Shown: positions 44,106-53,971, counted from the stretch's first letter. The stretch is 64,000 bases of DNA from Prochlorococcaceae cyanobacterium jk18x22bins.40 (GCA_022826155.1 JAJDVL010000044.1:1-64000); one strand, 5' to 3'. Numbers and translations: made by a program. Notes: a model not told the origin generated them from the letters alone.

Positions 44106-44219
44106 TCAGCCCTGCCACCGGGTCCAGAGCAAACTCAGCAGCCTGAACCCACTGAAGCTCACGTAACCCGCCAGGACCAGAAACAGACCGATGGACAGGA
44201 TGGCTTGCAGACGCTTCAT
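44106..44219 (-). CDS. 37-residue membrane peptide
   Basis: MKRLQAILSIGLFLVLAGYV... with one hydrophobic helix (about 6-30) and a Trp/Arg end. It sits between two same-strand genes (35 bp after, 17 bp before the neighbours). Short but protein-like; real expression unproven. Confidence 0.42.
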   Translation of the reverse strand: MKRLQAILSIGLFLVLAGYVSFSGFRLLSLLWTRWQG

Positions 44220-44236
44220 GGGTGGTTGGCCTCCGA

Positions 44237-45502
44237 TCACACAGACAACGTGGGTTCCCCATTCTGACGGCGCGCCAGCCGGGCCGCTCCGCAGGCGGTG
44301 GAGGCATGGGGCCGGTTCAGAACGGGGCAACCCAGGGCCTGTTGGCGCAACTGCCGCCATGTGGAATTCCGGGCGCCGCCCCCCACCGTCAGCACCCGCC
44401 GCACCGCCGGAGCGCCCAAGGCTTGTAGCCGCGCCCAACCCCGGGCCTCAATGGCGGTGATCCCCTCCAACAACCCTTGCAAAAACAGGGCATCACTCAC
44501 GGGCCGTGGCTCCAGGCAGGGCATCAAGCCGGGATCGTCCACCGGGAACCGCTCACCGGGGGCGGGGAGGGGCAGGTAACGGAGGCCTGTGGGATGGCGG
44601 GGGTCAAGCTGGCGGCTCAGGACGGCAATGGCGGCATCGTCAAAAAATTGCCGCAGCACCCCGCCGCCACTATTGGACGCTCCACCCACCAGCCATTGGT
44701 TGCCGATGGGGTGACTGTAGACGCCAGCGCCCTGCAACGGTTCAGGGCACACCTGTTTCAGGGCCATGGTGGTGCCCAGGACGGTGACCCCGTCCCCAGG
44801 TTGGGGGTCCACCGCCAGCACAGCGGCGTTGCCGTCCGTGGTGCCGGCTGCCACCCGGGCTGTGGTGGGAAGACCCAGCTTGTTGGCCACCGATGGGTGG
44901 AGAGGACCCAGCACGGTGCCGGGGCACACCACACGGGGCAGCAACCCGGACCAGGGTTGGCTGCCAATGGCCCCACTCCAGCCACCCCGCACCGGATCCC
45001 AGCCCAACTTGAGGCTGTTGTGCTGGTCTCCCCAGCGCCACTGCCCCAGCAACCACCCCGTCAGCCATTCCCCCTGGTGACGCAGACCATGGGCATGGGG
45101 GTAGCGCCGTTGCAGCTCCAGGGCTCTGGCCATGGTCCCGCTTGCCGATGCGGCGGGATGGCCCGGTTCTGCAAGCTGCCGACACCGGCTTTCCCACTGG
45201 GGCTGCGCCGCGTTGTAGGGCAAAGCGTTTCCCAAGGGACGACCCTCGGAGTCCATGGCCAGCAGGGTGCCGGAGGTGCCGGCCACCGCCAGAGCAGTCA
45301 CTTGGCGCCGCAGGGGCAAGGGGATGGCGCCACAAAGCTGGATCAAGCCCTGCTGCCAGGCTTGGGGCTGCACAAAAGGGCGGGGGTAGGCACAACCGGC
45401 TTGATGGTGCAGATCTCCGGCAGGATCCATGAGGGCCACCCGCACACCGCTGGTCCCCAGATCCACCCCCAGGGCAAGCTGTTGTGGGGTGTCGCCAGCC
45501 AT
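44237..45502 (-). CDS. FGGY-family carbohydrate kinase
   Basis: A 421-residue ATPase with the actin-like fold: phosphate-1 LGVDLGTSGVRVAL at the start, GTSGTLLAMD, GTTDGNAAVLA, adenosine region VLTVGGGARNSTWRQL near the end. FGGY kinases phosphorylate pentoses; cyanobacterial members of this size are thought to act on D-ribulose or xylulose. The exact sugar is not shown. Confidence 0.83.
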   Translation of the reverse strand: MAGDTPQQLALGVDLGTSGVRVALMDPAGDLHHQAGCAYPRPFVQPQAWQQGLIQLCGAIPLPLRRQVTALAVAGTSGTLLAMDSEGRPLGNALPYNAAQPQWESRCRQLAEPGHPAASASGTMARALELQRRYPHAHGLRHQGEWLTGWLLGQWRWGDQHNSLKLGWDPVRGGWSGAIGSQPWSGLLPRVVCPGTVLGPLHPSVANKLGLPTTARVAAGTTDGNAAVLAVDPQPGDGVTVLGTTMALKQVCPEPLQGAGVYSHPIGNQWLVGGASNSGGGVLRQFFDDAAIAVLSRQLDPRHPTGLRYLPLPAPGERFPVDDPGLMPCLEPRPVSDALFLQGLLEGITAIEARGWARLQALGAPAVRRVLTVGGGARNSTWRQLRQQALGCPVLNRPHASTACGAARLARRQNGEPTLSV

Positions 45503-45523
45503 GACGGCTTGGGTCCCCGGAGG

Positions 45524-46762
45524 TCAGACGGACAGGGCCATCTGCCGCAGGGTGTCGGCCATGGCGGTCACGTCTTCCCAAGGCGCCTGAAGGTCCCTGC
45601 GGCCGAAGTGGCCATAGGCGGCGGTGTCCTGGTAAAAGCGACCGCCCCGTTCAGCGCAGATGGTGGCCAGCCCGAAATTCCGAATAATGGCCGCCGGTCG
45701 CAGATCAACCTGCTGCTGAACCAGCTCCATGAGCTGGTCATTGCTCAACTGACCGGTGCCGAAGGTGTCCACCAGAATGGACACGGGGCGGGCACGGCCA
45801 ATGGCGTAGCTGAGTTGCACCTCCGCCCGGCGGGCCAGGTCCGCCGCCACGATGGCCTTGGCCACAAAACGGGCGGCATAGGCCGCTGAGCGGTCCACCT
45901 TGGTGGGATCCTTGCCGGAGAAGGCGCCGCCCCCATGGCGGGCATAGCCCCCGTAGGTATCCACAATGATCTTGCGGCCGGTGAGACCGGCATCCCCTTG
46001 GGGTCCCCCCACCACGAATTGACCAGTGGGATTCACCAGGAACTGGGTGGTGCTCCGCTCCGGCTTGAGGGGGAGATCAGCGGTGGCCGGCGCCACCACG
46101 TGGGTCCAGAGATCCTCGCGGACGTGGTGGCGGATGGCCTCGGCCTGGTGAAGGCCAGCCACCTGGGCGGTGTGTTGGGCGGAGATGAGGATCGTGTCAA
46201 TGGCCACCGGCTGGCCGTCGTCGTAGACGACGCTCACCTGGGTTTTGCCGTCCGGCAAGAGATAGTCCAGGGTGCCGGTTTTGCGAACACGGGCCAGTTG
46301 CAACGCCAGGCGATGGGCCAGGCTGATGGGCAGGGGCATCAACTCCGGCGTTTCATTGCACGCATAGCCGAACATGATGCCCTGGTCACCGGCCCCCACC
46401 AGATCCAGGGGATCCCCGTCGTGGTCAACTGCCTCATCCACCCCCTGGGCAATGTCCGGCGACTGCTGGTCCAGGGCCACCAGCACGGCGCAACTGTGGG
46501 CGTCAAAGCCGCCGGCCCGGGCGCCGGTGTAGCCAATGTCGGCAATGACCCGCCGCACAATGGCGGGGATATCAACGTTGGCTTTGGTTCTGACCTCACC
46601 TGTGACCAGGCAAAGGCCCGTGTTCACCACCGTCTCGCAGGCCACACGACTGTCGGGGTCGGCACTGAGCAGGGCATCAAGCACAGCGTCACTCACCTGG
46701 TCACAGATCTTGTCGGGATGGCCCTCAGTGACCGATTCCGAGGTGAACACATAGCGGGCCAT
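45524..46762 (-). CDS. metK: S-adenosylmethionine synthetase
   Basis: A 412-residue enzyme: [20 protein letters not shown] at the N-terminus, [12 protein letters not shown] and [19 protein letters not shown]. It makes SAM from Met and ATP, feeding the methyltransferases of this window. Length and motifs are typical. It follows the HAD and rpsA genes on the same strand. Confidence 0.98.
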   Translation of the reverse strand: MARYVFTSESVTEGHPDKICDQVSDAVLDALLSADPDSRVACETVVNTGLCLVTGEVRTKANVDIPAIVRRVIADIGYTGARAGGFDAHSCAVLVALDQQSPDIAQGVDEAVDHDGDPLDLVGAGDQGIMFGYACNETPELMPLPISLAHRLALQLARVRKTGTLDYLLPDGKTQVSVVYDDGQPVAIDTILISAQHTAQVAGLHQAEAIRHHVREDLWTHVVAPATADLPLKPERSTTQFLVNPTGQFVVGGPQGDAGLTGRKIIVDTYGGYARHGGGAFSGKDPTKVDRSAAYAARFVAKAIVAADLARRAEVQLSYAIGRARPVSILVDTFGTGQLSNDQLMELVQQQVDLRPAAIIRNFGLATICAERGGRFYQDTAAYGHFGRRDLQAPWEDVTAMADTLRQMALSV

Positions 46763-46773
46763 GGGAATCCAGT

Positions 46774-47541
46774 TTAAGGGAGGAGACGCACCATGTTCCA
46801 GTCTGCCACCAAGGCATCAAAGCCATGGAGTCGGGGTGGACGCCGCCAGCCGCCGGTGTACCCCACCACCACACCAACGCCTGCGGAGCGGGCCATGGCC
46901 AAATCCTGGCCCGAGTCACCACAGAGGAGGCAGTGCTGCGGCTCAACACCAAGATCACGGCACAGATGAAGAGCAGCCTGGGCCGCTGGCTTGGCGGGCG
47001 CCTGGTCCGAGCCCCGGAAGACTGCGATGGCATCGAGCAAGTCCCAATGCCGCAGAAAGTCCCCGATGCCCTGGCGGCAATCCCCGCTGACGATGCCGCA
47101 GGGCAGGCCCAGATCCCGGGCACGGCGCAGCAGCGTTGGAACACCGGGCAACGGTGGGGTGAGCTGTGCTCTGGAGCGGTGGTCATCCAGGGGCTGGGCA
47201 TGGATGGTCTGGGCCGTGGCCAGGGCCTCGCTCCAGCTCAGGCCCACCTGGGCCAGACAGGTTGCCGTGCTGACGAGGTTATGGCCTGCACTGGCCACGG
47301 CTGTGGCCCCACCAGGATCCAGGCCCGCTGTCCCCTGGTCCGGGGAGAGTCCGTAGGCGCGCTGCAGCAGACCCGCAAGCTGGGGACGCAGGTCCCCAGG
47401 GACCTGCGCCAGCGCCGTGGCCAGGCGCGCCTGGGCCAGGGCCATGAGAAAGGCTTCGCTGTTGGAGAGGGTGCCGTCCTTGTCAAAAAGAACGGCCCGC
47501 AGCGGACCGAAGCGCTGGGGACCAATCTGCAGCCAGACCAT
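46774..47541 (-). CDS. HAD-superfamily hydrolase
   Basis: A 255-residue protein with motif [15 protein letters not shown], motif II Ser/Thr in GIVSGDC, Lys in [12 protein letters not shown] and motif [12 protein letters not shown]. This is a phosphoglycolate phosphatase-like HAD; substrate unknown. It lies between rpsA and metK, 11 bp upstream of metK. Confidence 0.87.
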   Translation of the reverse strand: MVWLQIGPQRFGPLRAVLFDKDGTLSNSEAFLMALAQARLATALAQVPGDLRPQLAGLLQRAYGLSPDQGTAGLDPGGATAVASAGHNLVSTATCLAQVGLSWSEALATAQTIHAQPLDDHRSRAQLTPPLPGVPTLLRRARDLGLPCGIVSGDCRQGIGDFLRHWDLLDAIAVFRGSDQAPAKPAAQAALHLCRDLGVEPQHCLLCGDSGQDLAMARSAGVGVVVGYTGGWRRPPRLHGFDALVADWNMVRLLP

Positions 47542-47564
47542 GGGACAACGTGCTCCCGTGCTGT

Positions 47565-48719
47565 CTAACTCTCGTAAGCCGTCTCGACGCCCATTTGCAC
47601 AGGTTCCCCTTCCACCTGCTCTTCCAGCATCTGCTTGTAGAGCGCCGCCATTTCCTCGGCCCGGTCAAACACCTTCTGGGGATCGGTCAGCATGTCGCCC
47701 GGTTCCGGCTCCAGTGCCTTGGTGGAGAGGGAAATGCGGCCCCGCTCCGCATCCAGGTCAATGATCATCACCTTCAACTGGTCGCCCACGTTGAGGACGG
47801 CGTGGGACGTCTCGATGTGCTCATGGCTGATCTCCGAGATGTGCAGCAGGCCGCTGACGCCACCGATATCAATAAAGGCGCCGTAGGGCTTGATGCCACG
47901 CACGTTGCCCACCACCACTTCACCCACTTCCAGGCGATTCATCTTGCGCTCCACCAGGGCGCGACGGTGGCTGAGCACCAGGCGATTGCGTTCCTCGTCC
48001 ACCTCAAGGAACTTGAGGGGAAGCACTTCGTCCACCAGCTCCTCCTTGGGTTTGCGGGTGCTGATGTGGCTGCCGGGGATAAAGCCCCGCAGACCCTCCA
48101 CCCGCACCAGGGCGCCACCGCGGTTGGTGGCAAACACGTCGCTGTAGATGGTGGCGTCTTCCTTTTGCAACTGCCGGACCCGCTCCCAGGCCATCTGGTA
48201 TTCAATCCGGCGGATGGACAACATCAACTGGCCGTCTTCGTTTTCCTCCGAAAGGATGAAGAACTCCCGCACGTCCCCCGGCTGGAGCACGTCCGCCAGG
48301 TCTTCCACCCGGTTGATGGAGGCTTCCTGGAGGGGCATGAACGCTGCGGTTTTGGCGCCAATATCAATCAGGCTTCCCTTGGGTTCCAGGTTAAAGACCG
48401 TGCCACTCACCACGTCACCGGGGTTGAAGTGGTAGTCGTATTGGCTCAGCAGCGCCGTGAACTCCTCCATGGTGAAGCCCACGTCGTCCAGATCTCGGCT
48501 GCCTCCTCTGGACTGGGGTCTCTCTTCAGCGGCTACAACGACGTCATGGTCGCTGCTTTCCTCGCCAAGGGCAGCGCCGTCGATCTCGTCAGGTTCTACT
48601 GTTGCTTCCTCGGCAAGATCCAGGGTGTCGGCTTGAGGATGGTCGGCGGATGGCGCGTCGTTCTGTGTGCGGTCGTCAGGGCTGGACGTGTCGGAACTGG
48701 AAGTGGGTGTGGAAACCAT
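47565..48719 (-). CDS. rpsA: 30S ribosomal protein S1 with acidic N-terminal extension
   Basis: A 384-residue protein with three S1 repeats (about 95-165, 180-250, 265-335; e.g. GDVVSGTVFNLEPKGSLIDI, RGIKPYGAFIDIGGVSGLLH), as in cyanobacterial S1. The first 85 residues are Ser/Asp/Glu-rich and low complexity (DTSSPDDRTQNDAPSADHPQ), longer than I expect. S1 helps mRNA binding to the ribosome. The C-terminal 50 residues are acidic. psbT-psbB lie upstream on the same strand. Confidence 0.95.
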   Translation of the reverse strand: MVSTPTSSSDTSSPDDRTQNDAPSADHPQADTLDLAEEATVEPDEIDGAALGEESSDHDVVVAAEERPQSRGGSRDLDDVGFTMEEFTALLSQYDYHFNPGDVVSGTVFNLEPKGSLIDIGAKTAAFMPLQEASINRVEDLADVLQPGDVREFFILSEENEDGQLMLSIRRIEYQMAWERVRQLQKEDATIYSDVFATNRGGALVRVEGLRGFIPGSHISTRKPKEELVDEVLPLKFLEVDEERNRLVLSHRRALVERKMNRLEVGEVVVGNVRGIKPYGAFIDIGGVSGLLHISEISHEHIETSHAVLNVGDQLKVMIIDLDAERGRISLSTKALEPEPGDMLTDPQKVFDRAEEMAALYKQMLEEQVEGEPVQMGVETAYES

Positions 48720-48860
48720 TGACTGGGCGGCAGCCTGCCGGGAGCAGGAAGAAAATTGTGAAGATCCCTGGCGACTGCCGCACCACCATGGGAAGCTCGT
48801 AATCCTAGCCGTTTATGGCCGCAATGTTGAGGGGTTTGAACGCAAAAGCAACCGTATGAA

Positions 48861-48886
48861 AGGCCCCAACCAAAACGGCGGGGCCT
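48861..48886 (-). terminator. Stem-loop after psbB-psbT
   Basis: Arms AGGCCCC and GGGGCCT (7 bp, 12-nt loop) lie 42 bp after the psbT stop on the minus strand, followed by a short T-run (TTTC). It may end or protect the 3' end of the psbB-psbT transcript ahead of rpsA. Confidence 0.5.
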
Positions 48887-48927
48887 CACAAGGTTGCTGA
48901 TACAGGCTGCTGCCATCAGCAGTTCGC

Positions 48928-49023
48928 TCATTTGCCAATTTTGGGAGGGTCCCGGAAGGCAATGGCAAAAAACAGGGTGGAGAGGGCCAGAAAGAGAATG
49001 AGGATGTAGGAGAGAGATTCCAT
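48928..49023 (-). CDS. psbT: Photosystem II protein PsbT
   Basis: A 31-residue protein starting [15 protein letters not shown], single membrane helix, then [14 protein letters not shown]: the known PsbT sequence pattern. It sits at the PSII dimer interface near CP47. The gene lies 17 bp after psbB, its usual partner. Confidence 0.95.
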   Translation of the reverse strand: MESLSYILILFLALSTLFFAIAFRDPPKIGK

Positions 49024-49040
49024 GTTGGGACTCCTGGGGT

Positions 49041-50603
49041 TCAGCGAACGGGTGTTCCAGCTTGGGACGCAGCCGCCGTTGTGGGAAGGCGGCGTGTGGA
49101 TTCGTCACCAAGCTTGCGGAACAGGCCAAATTCCACCTGATCCCCCAGATCGGGGTCAATGCCGGCAAACACGTCCCTGTAGAGGGTGCGGGCCCCATGC
49201 CAGATGTGGCCGAAGAAGAAGAGCAGGGCAAAGCAGGCATGGCCAAAGGTGAACCAGCCTCGGGTGGAACTGTGGAAGGTGCCGTCGGAGTGATAGCGCT
49301 CCAGATCGAACGTGAAGGGCTCGCCCAACTGGGCGGCCCGCGCCAGTTTCCTCACCTCGGCAGGATCGGTGACGGTTTGCCCGTTGAGCTCACCGCCATA
49401 GAGGCTGGCCGTCACGCCGGTCTGCTCGAAGGAATAGCGTGCCTCGGCCCGGCGGAAGGGAATGTCGGCCCGAACCACGCCGTCGCCATCCTCCAGAACC
49501 ACCGGGAAGTTCTCGAAGAAGTTGGGCAGGCGCCGCACGGACAACTCCCGACCTTCCTCGTCGGTAAAGACCGGGTGCCCCAGCCAACTGGTGGGCAGGC
49601 CGTCCCCGTTGACCATGGGACCTACGCGGAAGAGGCCGCCTTTGGCGGGGCTGTTGCCCACGTAGTCGTAGAAGGCGAGCTTCTCGGGAATGGCGGACCA
49701 GGCTTCTTCCTGGGTTGCCCCACCGGCTTCTGCCGCCTCCACCCTGCGGCTGATCTCCTGCTGGAAGTAGTTCTGGTCCCACTGGTAGCGGCTGGGGCCG
49801 AACAACTCGACGGGGTTGGCGGCGCTGCCGTACCACATGGTGCCGGCCACCACAAAGGCGGCAAAGAACACCGCGGCGATGGCGCTGGACAACACCGTCT
49901 CGATGTTGCCCATGCGCAGAGCCCGGTAGAGCCGTTGCGGGGGGCGGCTGGTGATATGGAAGACACCGGCGATGATGCCAACGATGCCTGCGGCAATGTG
50001 GTGGGCGACGATGCCGCCGGGATTGAAGGGGTTAAATCCGCCAGGACCCCAATCCGGCTGCACAGGCTCCACGTGTCCGGTGAGTCCGTAGGGATCGGAC
50101 ACCCACATGCCCGGACCAAAAACACCGGTCAGGTGGAAGGCGCCAAAGGAAAAGCAGCCCAGTCCGGCCAGGAGCAGGTGGATGCCAAAAATTTTGGGCA
50201 GGTCAAGGGCTGGTTCACCGGTTCTGGGGTCATACCAAATCTCCAGGTCCCAGAAGGTCCAATGCCAGATGGCGGCCAGGAACATCAAGCCGCTAAACAC
50301 GATGTGGGCCGTGGCTACCCCTTCAAAACTCCAGAAGCCCGGGTCCAGGCCCGTAGCGCCGGTGACGTCCCAACCACTCCAGCTTCCCGTGACGCCAAGG
50401 CGGGACATGAAGGGCAAAACAAACATGCCCTGACGCCACATGGGGTTCAGGACTGGATCAGAAGGATCAAAGACCGCCAGTTCATACAGGGCCATCGAGC
50501 CCGCCCAGCCGGCGACGAGAGCGGTGTGCATGATATGGACGGCTAACAGCCGCCCCGGGTCGTTGATAACAACCGTATGCACCCGATACCAGGGCAATCC
50601 CAT
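49041..50603 (-). CDS. psbB: Photosystem II CP47 reaction-centre protein
   Basis: A 520-residue chlorophyll protein beginning [35 protein letters not shown] with six membrane helices, conserved His ligands ([23 protein letters not shown]) and the large lumenal loop between helices five and six. It binds antenna chlorophyll in the PSII core. Operon with psbT; a 7-bp stem-loop lies in its leader. Confidence 0.98.
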   Translation of the reverse strand: MGLPWYRVHTVVINDPGRLLAVHIMHTALVAGWAGSMALYELAVFDPSDPVLNPMWRQGMFVLPFMSRLGVTGSWSGWDVTGATGLDPGFWSFEGVATAHIVFSGLMFLAAIWHWTFWDLEIWYDPRTGEPALDLPKIFGIHLLLAGLGCFSFGAFHLTGVFGPGMWVSDPYGLTGHVEPVQPDWGPGGFNPFNPGGIVAHHIAAGIVGIIAGVFHITSRPPQRLYRALRMGNIETVLSSAIAAVFFAAFVVAGTMWYGSAANPVELFGPSRYQWDQNYFQQEISRRVEAAEAGGATQEEAWSAIPEKLAFYDYVGNSPAKGGLFRVGPMVNGDGLPTSWLGHPVFTDEEGRELSVRRLPNFFENFPVVLEDGDGVVRADIPFRRAEARYSFEQTGVTASLYGGELNGQTVTDPAEVRKLARAAQLGEPFTFDLERYHSDGTFHSSTRGWFTFGHACFALLFFFGHIWHGARTLYRDVFAGIDPDLGDQVEFGLFRKLGDESTRRLPTTAAASQAGTPVR

Positions 50604-50639
50604 TGTTTGGTTCCAGGGGTGATCTGCGAGAAAGTTGGA

Positions 50640-50659
50640 GAACCGGATGGCTCCGGTTC
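50640..50659 (-). promoter_or_regulatory. Stem-loop in the psbB leader
   Basis: Perfect arms GAACCGG/CCGGTTC with a 6-nt loop, about 37 bp upstream of the psbB ATG. On the minus strand TTGAAC overlaps its upstream arm. It could be a leader RNA hairpin affecting stability or translation. Seen; role inferred. Confidence 0.45.
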
Positions 50660-50853
50660 AAGGGAGAAGAGCGACCGATGGCCGATCAGGGCACCAATGT
50701 AGGAGCAGGACCGTGGCCGTGGGCTGCCCCCGTCGCGAACTGCAACCTGGCCCGTAACACAGGCCTCAACCTGGCTTACCCCAAGGCTCGCCCCACACTG
50801 AACAGGTACTGCCGTCCAGAATCAATTTGCAGCAAGCTCATCTCCTCCGGACC

Positions 50854-51270
50854 ATGCCCACCATCCACTTCCTTCGAGAGCAATTGGACGTTGATTGCCC
50901 CGCTGGCGTCATCCTGAGGGACGTGGCTCTGGAGGCCGGCGTAGAACTCTACGGTCTCAAGGGCAAGCTGGGCAACTGCGGTGGCTGCGGTCAGTGCAGC
51001 ACCTGCTTTGTGGCCGTAGCCGGTCAGGGGGAGGACACCTGCCTTACCCCACGGACGGCCCCGGAGCAACGCTTTCTCAAGAAACGACCTCCAAGCTGGC
51101 GCCTCGCCTGTCAAGCCGTGATTCGGGATTCCCTCGTGGTGGTGACCCGTCCCCAGGCCGGTTGGTCTGGTGGTGACGAGGCCCTGGCTGCTGCTGCGAG
51201 CGCCATGCCCGTGGACACCACCGTTGAGACGGTTGACGAGAAGACGGTTGACGAGACCGGGGAGCGGTGA
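50854..51270 (+). CDS. 2Fe-2S ferredoxin
   Basis: From ATG 50854 (MPTIHFLREQLDVDCPAG): GNCGGCGQCSTCFVAV supplies three cluster Cys and LACQ the fourth, the plant-type/adrenodoxin-like 2Fe-2S fold. A C-terminal acidic Thr-rich tail (TTVETVDEKTVDETGE) is added. It likely carries electrons in the cytoplasm; partner unknown. Divergent from psbB. Confidence 0.9.
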   Translation: MPTIHFLREQLDVDCPAGVILRDVALEAGVELYGLKGKLGNCGGCGQCSTCFVAVAGQGEDTCLTPRTAPEQRFLKKRPPSWRLACQAVIRDSLVVVTRPQAGWSGGDEALAAAASAMPVDTTVETVDEKTVDETGER

Positions 51271-51369
51271 TTGGGAGCTTGCTTGACAAACTGCGAAGCC
51301 ATGGCCCCCCAGCCCTCTGCCCATGGGCAGGAGTGATAGGCTCGATCTGCTCTGTTTTGCCGTTCCCGG

Positions 51370-51474
51370 ATGGAAACGAATCCCCTGGGTTTCATCACCA
51401 GCCTTTTATTCGTCCTGGTGCCGGCCCTGTTTCTCGTCATTCTTTACATCCAGACCAACAAGGCGCAGACCTGA
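51370..51474 (+). CDS. psbM: Photosystem II protein PsbM
   Basis: A 34-residue protein [20 protein letters not shown]...QTNKAQT, one membrane helix, matching PsbM, which lies at the PSII dimer interface. It is 99 bp after the ferredoxin gene, a known picocyanobacterial neighbourhood. Confidence 0.94.
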   Translation: METNPLGFITSLLFVLVPALFLVILYIQTNKAQT

Positions 51475-51497
51475 TCCCGGAACCCCACCGCTCCGGG

Positions 51498-51842
51498 TCA
51501 CCCCAGTCTGGTGGTGCCGTGGGGTCCTATGCGCAGGACGGCCTGGCCGATAATGTCCTGCCGTGCCGTGTTCCCCATGTGGTGACTGTCCGTGGACAGG
51601 GCCGAAAGGCCATGGAGCCTGAACTGTCCTGGCGCGGCTTCTTCTCCCAGCAGTTTGACCATGGTTCCCAACCGCTGATGGCGGACGACAACAATCACTC
51701 CAGGAGAAAGACCGTAATCGGCTGACAGCCGACGAAACAGGACGAAATCCCCGTCCTCCAGAGCTGGAACCATGCTGAGCCCGGACACGCGAACGATTCC
51801 GAAGCCCAGCAGGGCGTCAATACCTTGAACCAAGCGGATCAA
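51498..51842 (-). CDS. sodX: Nickel-superoxide dismutase maturation protease (S26-type)
   Basis: A 114-residue protease-like protein with VSGLSMVPALEDGDFVLF (catalytic Ser in SMVP) and GVIVVVRHQRLGTMVKLL (catalytic Lys), the reduced signal-peptidase fold. SodX removes the N-terminal propeptide of Ni-SOD to free the His-Cys nickel hook. Its start overlaps sodN's stop by 4 bp. Confidence 0.9.
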   Translation of the reverse strand: MIRLVQGIDALLGFGIVRVSGLSMVPALEDGDFVLFRRLSADYGLSPGVIVVVRHQRLGTMVKLLGEEAAPGQFRLHGLSALSTDSHHMGNTARQDIIGQAVLRIGPHGTTRLG

Positions 51843-52339
51843 AGCACCGGATAGACCACCGCAAGGCTGGGTGGATAGGGACAGGTTTTCTTTGTGGTCT
51901 TGATGCCCTTGGTGGCCCAGAACATCTCGGCAAACTGGTTCACCGCGTCCACCAGTGCTTCCCCGTCAGCGCGGTTGACGCCTTGCTTGCAGGCGCCACC
52001 CAGCAGCATGATTTTGTGAACCACGTTGCTGGCATCCGGAAACGCTTCAAATTGGGGCGTCTTGAAATAGTCGCCCCAGATGATCCGCACCTCGTGCTTC
52101 ACTTTCTCCGCTTCCTCTTCCTTGCGCATGACACAGCGGGCAAGATTGTTTCGGGTCTCCAGGGAAGCCATGGCGCCGCCTTCGGACTTCTCTTTCATGA
52201 TGTCCATCAGGCGCACGACCGACAGGGCTGCGATCAAGGCCGTGGAAGGATCATAGATCTTGCACGGGATGTCGCAATGGGCTTCAGCCCGTGGGAATGG
52301 ATGGATGGTGTCCAGAGACTGCAGAAGACTGTGAAGCAT
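51839..52339 (-). CDS. sodN: Nickel-containing superoxide dismutase
   Basis: A 166-residue preprotein from ATG 52339; the mature chain would begin HCDIPCKIYDP after PRAEA, giving the nickel-binding His1, Cys2 and Cys6. A four-helix fold follows (VHKIMLLGGACKQGVNRADGEAL). Ni-SOD replaces Fe-SOD in many marine picocyanobacteria. Lys in place of the usual Gly in the hook (PCK) is a small variation. Upstream phased repeats may control it. Confidence 0.93.
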   Translation of the reverse strand: MLHSLLQSLDTIHPFPRAEAHCDIPCKIYDPSTALIAALSVVRLMDIMKEKSEGGAMASLETRNNLARCVMRKEEEAEKVKHEVRIIWGDYFKTPQFEAFPDASNVVHKIMLLGGACKQGVNRADGEALVDAVNQFAEMFWATKGIKTTKKTCPYPPSLAVVYPVL

Positions 52340-52418
52340 GGGTTCCTTCCTGGCCGGGTTCATTCTGTTGATACAAGATCGTTGCTGGCGAGGCGAACGC
52401 GACGACCTGGGAACAGAT

Positions 52419-52448
52419 GTTATCAGGTGTTATTCAGGTGTTATCAGG
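52419..52448. promoter_or_regulatory. Three phased GTTATCAGG repeats upstream of sodN
   Basis: GTTATCAGG, GTTATTCAGG and GTTATCAGG start at 52419, 52429 and 52440, 10-11 bp apart (one helical turn), 80 bp upstream of sodN and about 100 bp upstream of the divergent methyltransferase. This spacing suits a protein binding one DNA face. No recognised regulator motif. Confidence 0.5.
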
Positions 52449-52544
52449 CTTTAGAGTCGAAATGGCGGTGGGGCTGGGTGAGGGGTTGTCTCTCTGCCGC
52501 CGGGTGGGTCGCCACAATGGAGACATGACCCTCCCACGCTGTCC

Positions 52545-53609
52545 ATGGTCGCCCCGCTGGCAAAACTGACGTACCAGGTGCTGCAAAAAGGCAAGGGGGC
52601 CTTCAGTCTTGCCCACAAGGAAGTCAGCCTCCGCCTGCTGAAGACCATGGCCCCCGATGCAGTGGTCAAGACCCTGCCCCTGGATCCCGGCACCACGCAA
52701 GCTCTCCATCACGCCATGGATGCTCTGCTGGAGCGGGATTGGCAGGACGGGGAAGACGGAATCTATCCCACGGAACTGTTGTTTTCCAGCCCCTGGAAGG
52801 ACTGGGCCGCCCGGTATCCCCTCCTCTGGCTGGATAGCCCTGCCACATGGGACCGACTGCGACGGCGGGATTTTCGGGACCTGCCCAGAACCGTCAACCG
52901 CCAGCATTACCCCACCTACTACCTGCGGAATTTCCATAACCAGACGGACGGATACCTGAGTGACCGTTCCGCAGCCCTCTACGACTTGCAGGTGGAGATT
53001 TTGTTCAACGGGGCTGCGGACCCCATGCGACGGCGCCTGCTGCGACCGTTGAAGCAAGCACTGCCACGCTTGGGAACTGGCGAGGCCCCGTCTCGGCCAC
53101 TGCGCATTCTGGATCTGGCCACCGGCACCGGCCGCACCATGCACCAGTTGCGGGCTGCATTTCCGGAGGCTCAGCTTGTGGGCTGTGATCTATCCGAGGC
53201 CTATCTCCGCCAGGCTGGGCGCTGGCTGGCGGAACAACCGGGGAAGCTACCCCAGTTGATGCAAGCCAACGTGGAAGCCGTTCCCTTTGTGGACAGTTGG
53301 TTTGATGCCGTCACCTGTGTGTTCCTGCTCCATGAACTGCCGCGCCCGGCACGGGCCAACTGCATGAAGGAAGCCTTCCGCCTCCTCAAGCCCGGCGGTG
53401 TTCTGGCGGTTCTGGACTCCGTCCAGCCCAAGGATTCCCCACAATTCAAGGTGCTCTCGGAAAACTTCCGTCGCGTGTACCACGAGCCCTTCTACGGGGA
53501 TTACATGGTTGACGCCATCGAGACCCATCTGGAGAAAGCCGGTTTCGCGTTGCTGTCCATCGAGACCCATTTCCTCTCGCGCCTGTGGCTGGCGCGGAAG
53601 CCCTCTTGA
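52545..53609 (+). CDS. Class I SAM-dependent methyltransferase (UbiE-like)
   Basis: A 354-residue protein; a novel N-terminal half (about 1-175) leads to a Rossmann core with motif I ILDLATGTGRT, VGCDLSEAYL, post-I and VTCVFLLHELP, then LLKPGGVLAVLD. Its target cannot be told. The first part (YYLRNFHNQTDGYLSDRSAALYD) resembles other cyanobacterial members, perhaps acting on quinone or lipid substrates. Divergent from sodN. Confidence 0.82.
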   Translation: MVAPLAKLTYQVLQKGKGAFSLAHKEVSLRLLKTMAPDAVVKTLPLDPGTTQALHHAMDALLERDWQDGEDGIYPTELLFSSPWKDWAARYPLLWLDSPATWDRLRRRDFRDLPRTVNRQHYPTYYLRNFHNQTDGYLSDRSAALYDLQVEILFNGAADPMRRRLLRPLKQALPRLGTGEAPSRPLRILDLATGTGRTMHQLRAAFPEAQLVGCDLSEAYLRQAGRWLAEQPGKLPQLMQANVEAVPFVDSWFDAVTCVFLLHELPRPARANCMKEAFRLLKPGGVLAVLDSVQPKDSPQFKVLSENFRRVYHEPFYGDYMVDAIETHLEKAGFALLSIETHFLSRLWLARKPS

Positions 53610-53644
53610 TGGTTTTTCTTGGGGCTTTTTTGACACCGTTGCCG

Positions 53645-53971
53645 TTACCCGCTGCAGCGGTTGGCCAGGAGGACAACCGCCATGCCCCCGCCAAACCAGC
53701 GCAGCCCCCACCAGAATCGCTCCCCGGCCCACCAACAGGGCTGAAGCTGAAGTGGGGCAAGGCTGTGCAACACCCGCCGCCGCTGCCGGTTGCGCCGCGC
53801 CTGGAGACGGGATCCATACCGTGGGGATGTTCTCAGCCGTTGTTGGCAGGCGGCCAGCGCCAGGATCAGGCCCATCAGGTGCTGCCCCTGGCGCGGGCGT
53901 CCATGGAGCCGGTGCTGGCGACGAGTCGTTCCAAGGCTTGACATGGCCACAGGGGCAACGATTGGCTCCAT
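53645..53971 (-). CDS. Small basic protein with C-terminal hydrophobic helix
   Basis: A 108-residue frame (MEPIVAPVAMSSLGTTRRQH...) that is Arg-rich in the middle (RRNRQRRRVLHSL) and ends in a hydrophobic helix (WWGLRWFGGGMAVVLLA). Composition and position between two genes suggest a real membrane-anchored protein. No family known to me. It lies convergent to the methyltransferase gene. Confidence 0.48.
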   Translation of the reverse strand: MEPIVAPVAMSSLGTTRRQHRLHGRPRQGQHLMGLILALAACQQRLRTSPRYGSRLQARRNRQRRRVLHSLAPLQLQPCWWAGERFWWGLRWFGGGMAVVLLANRCSG

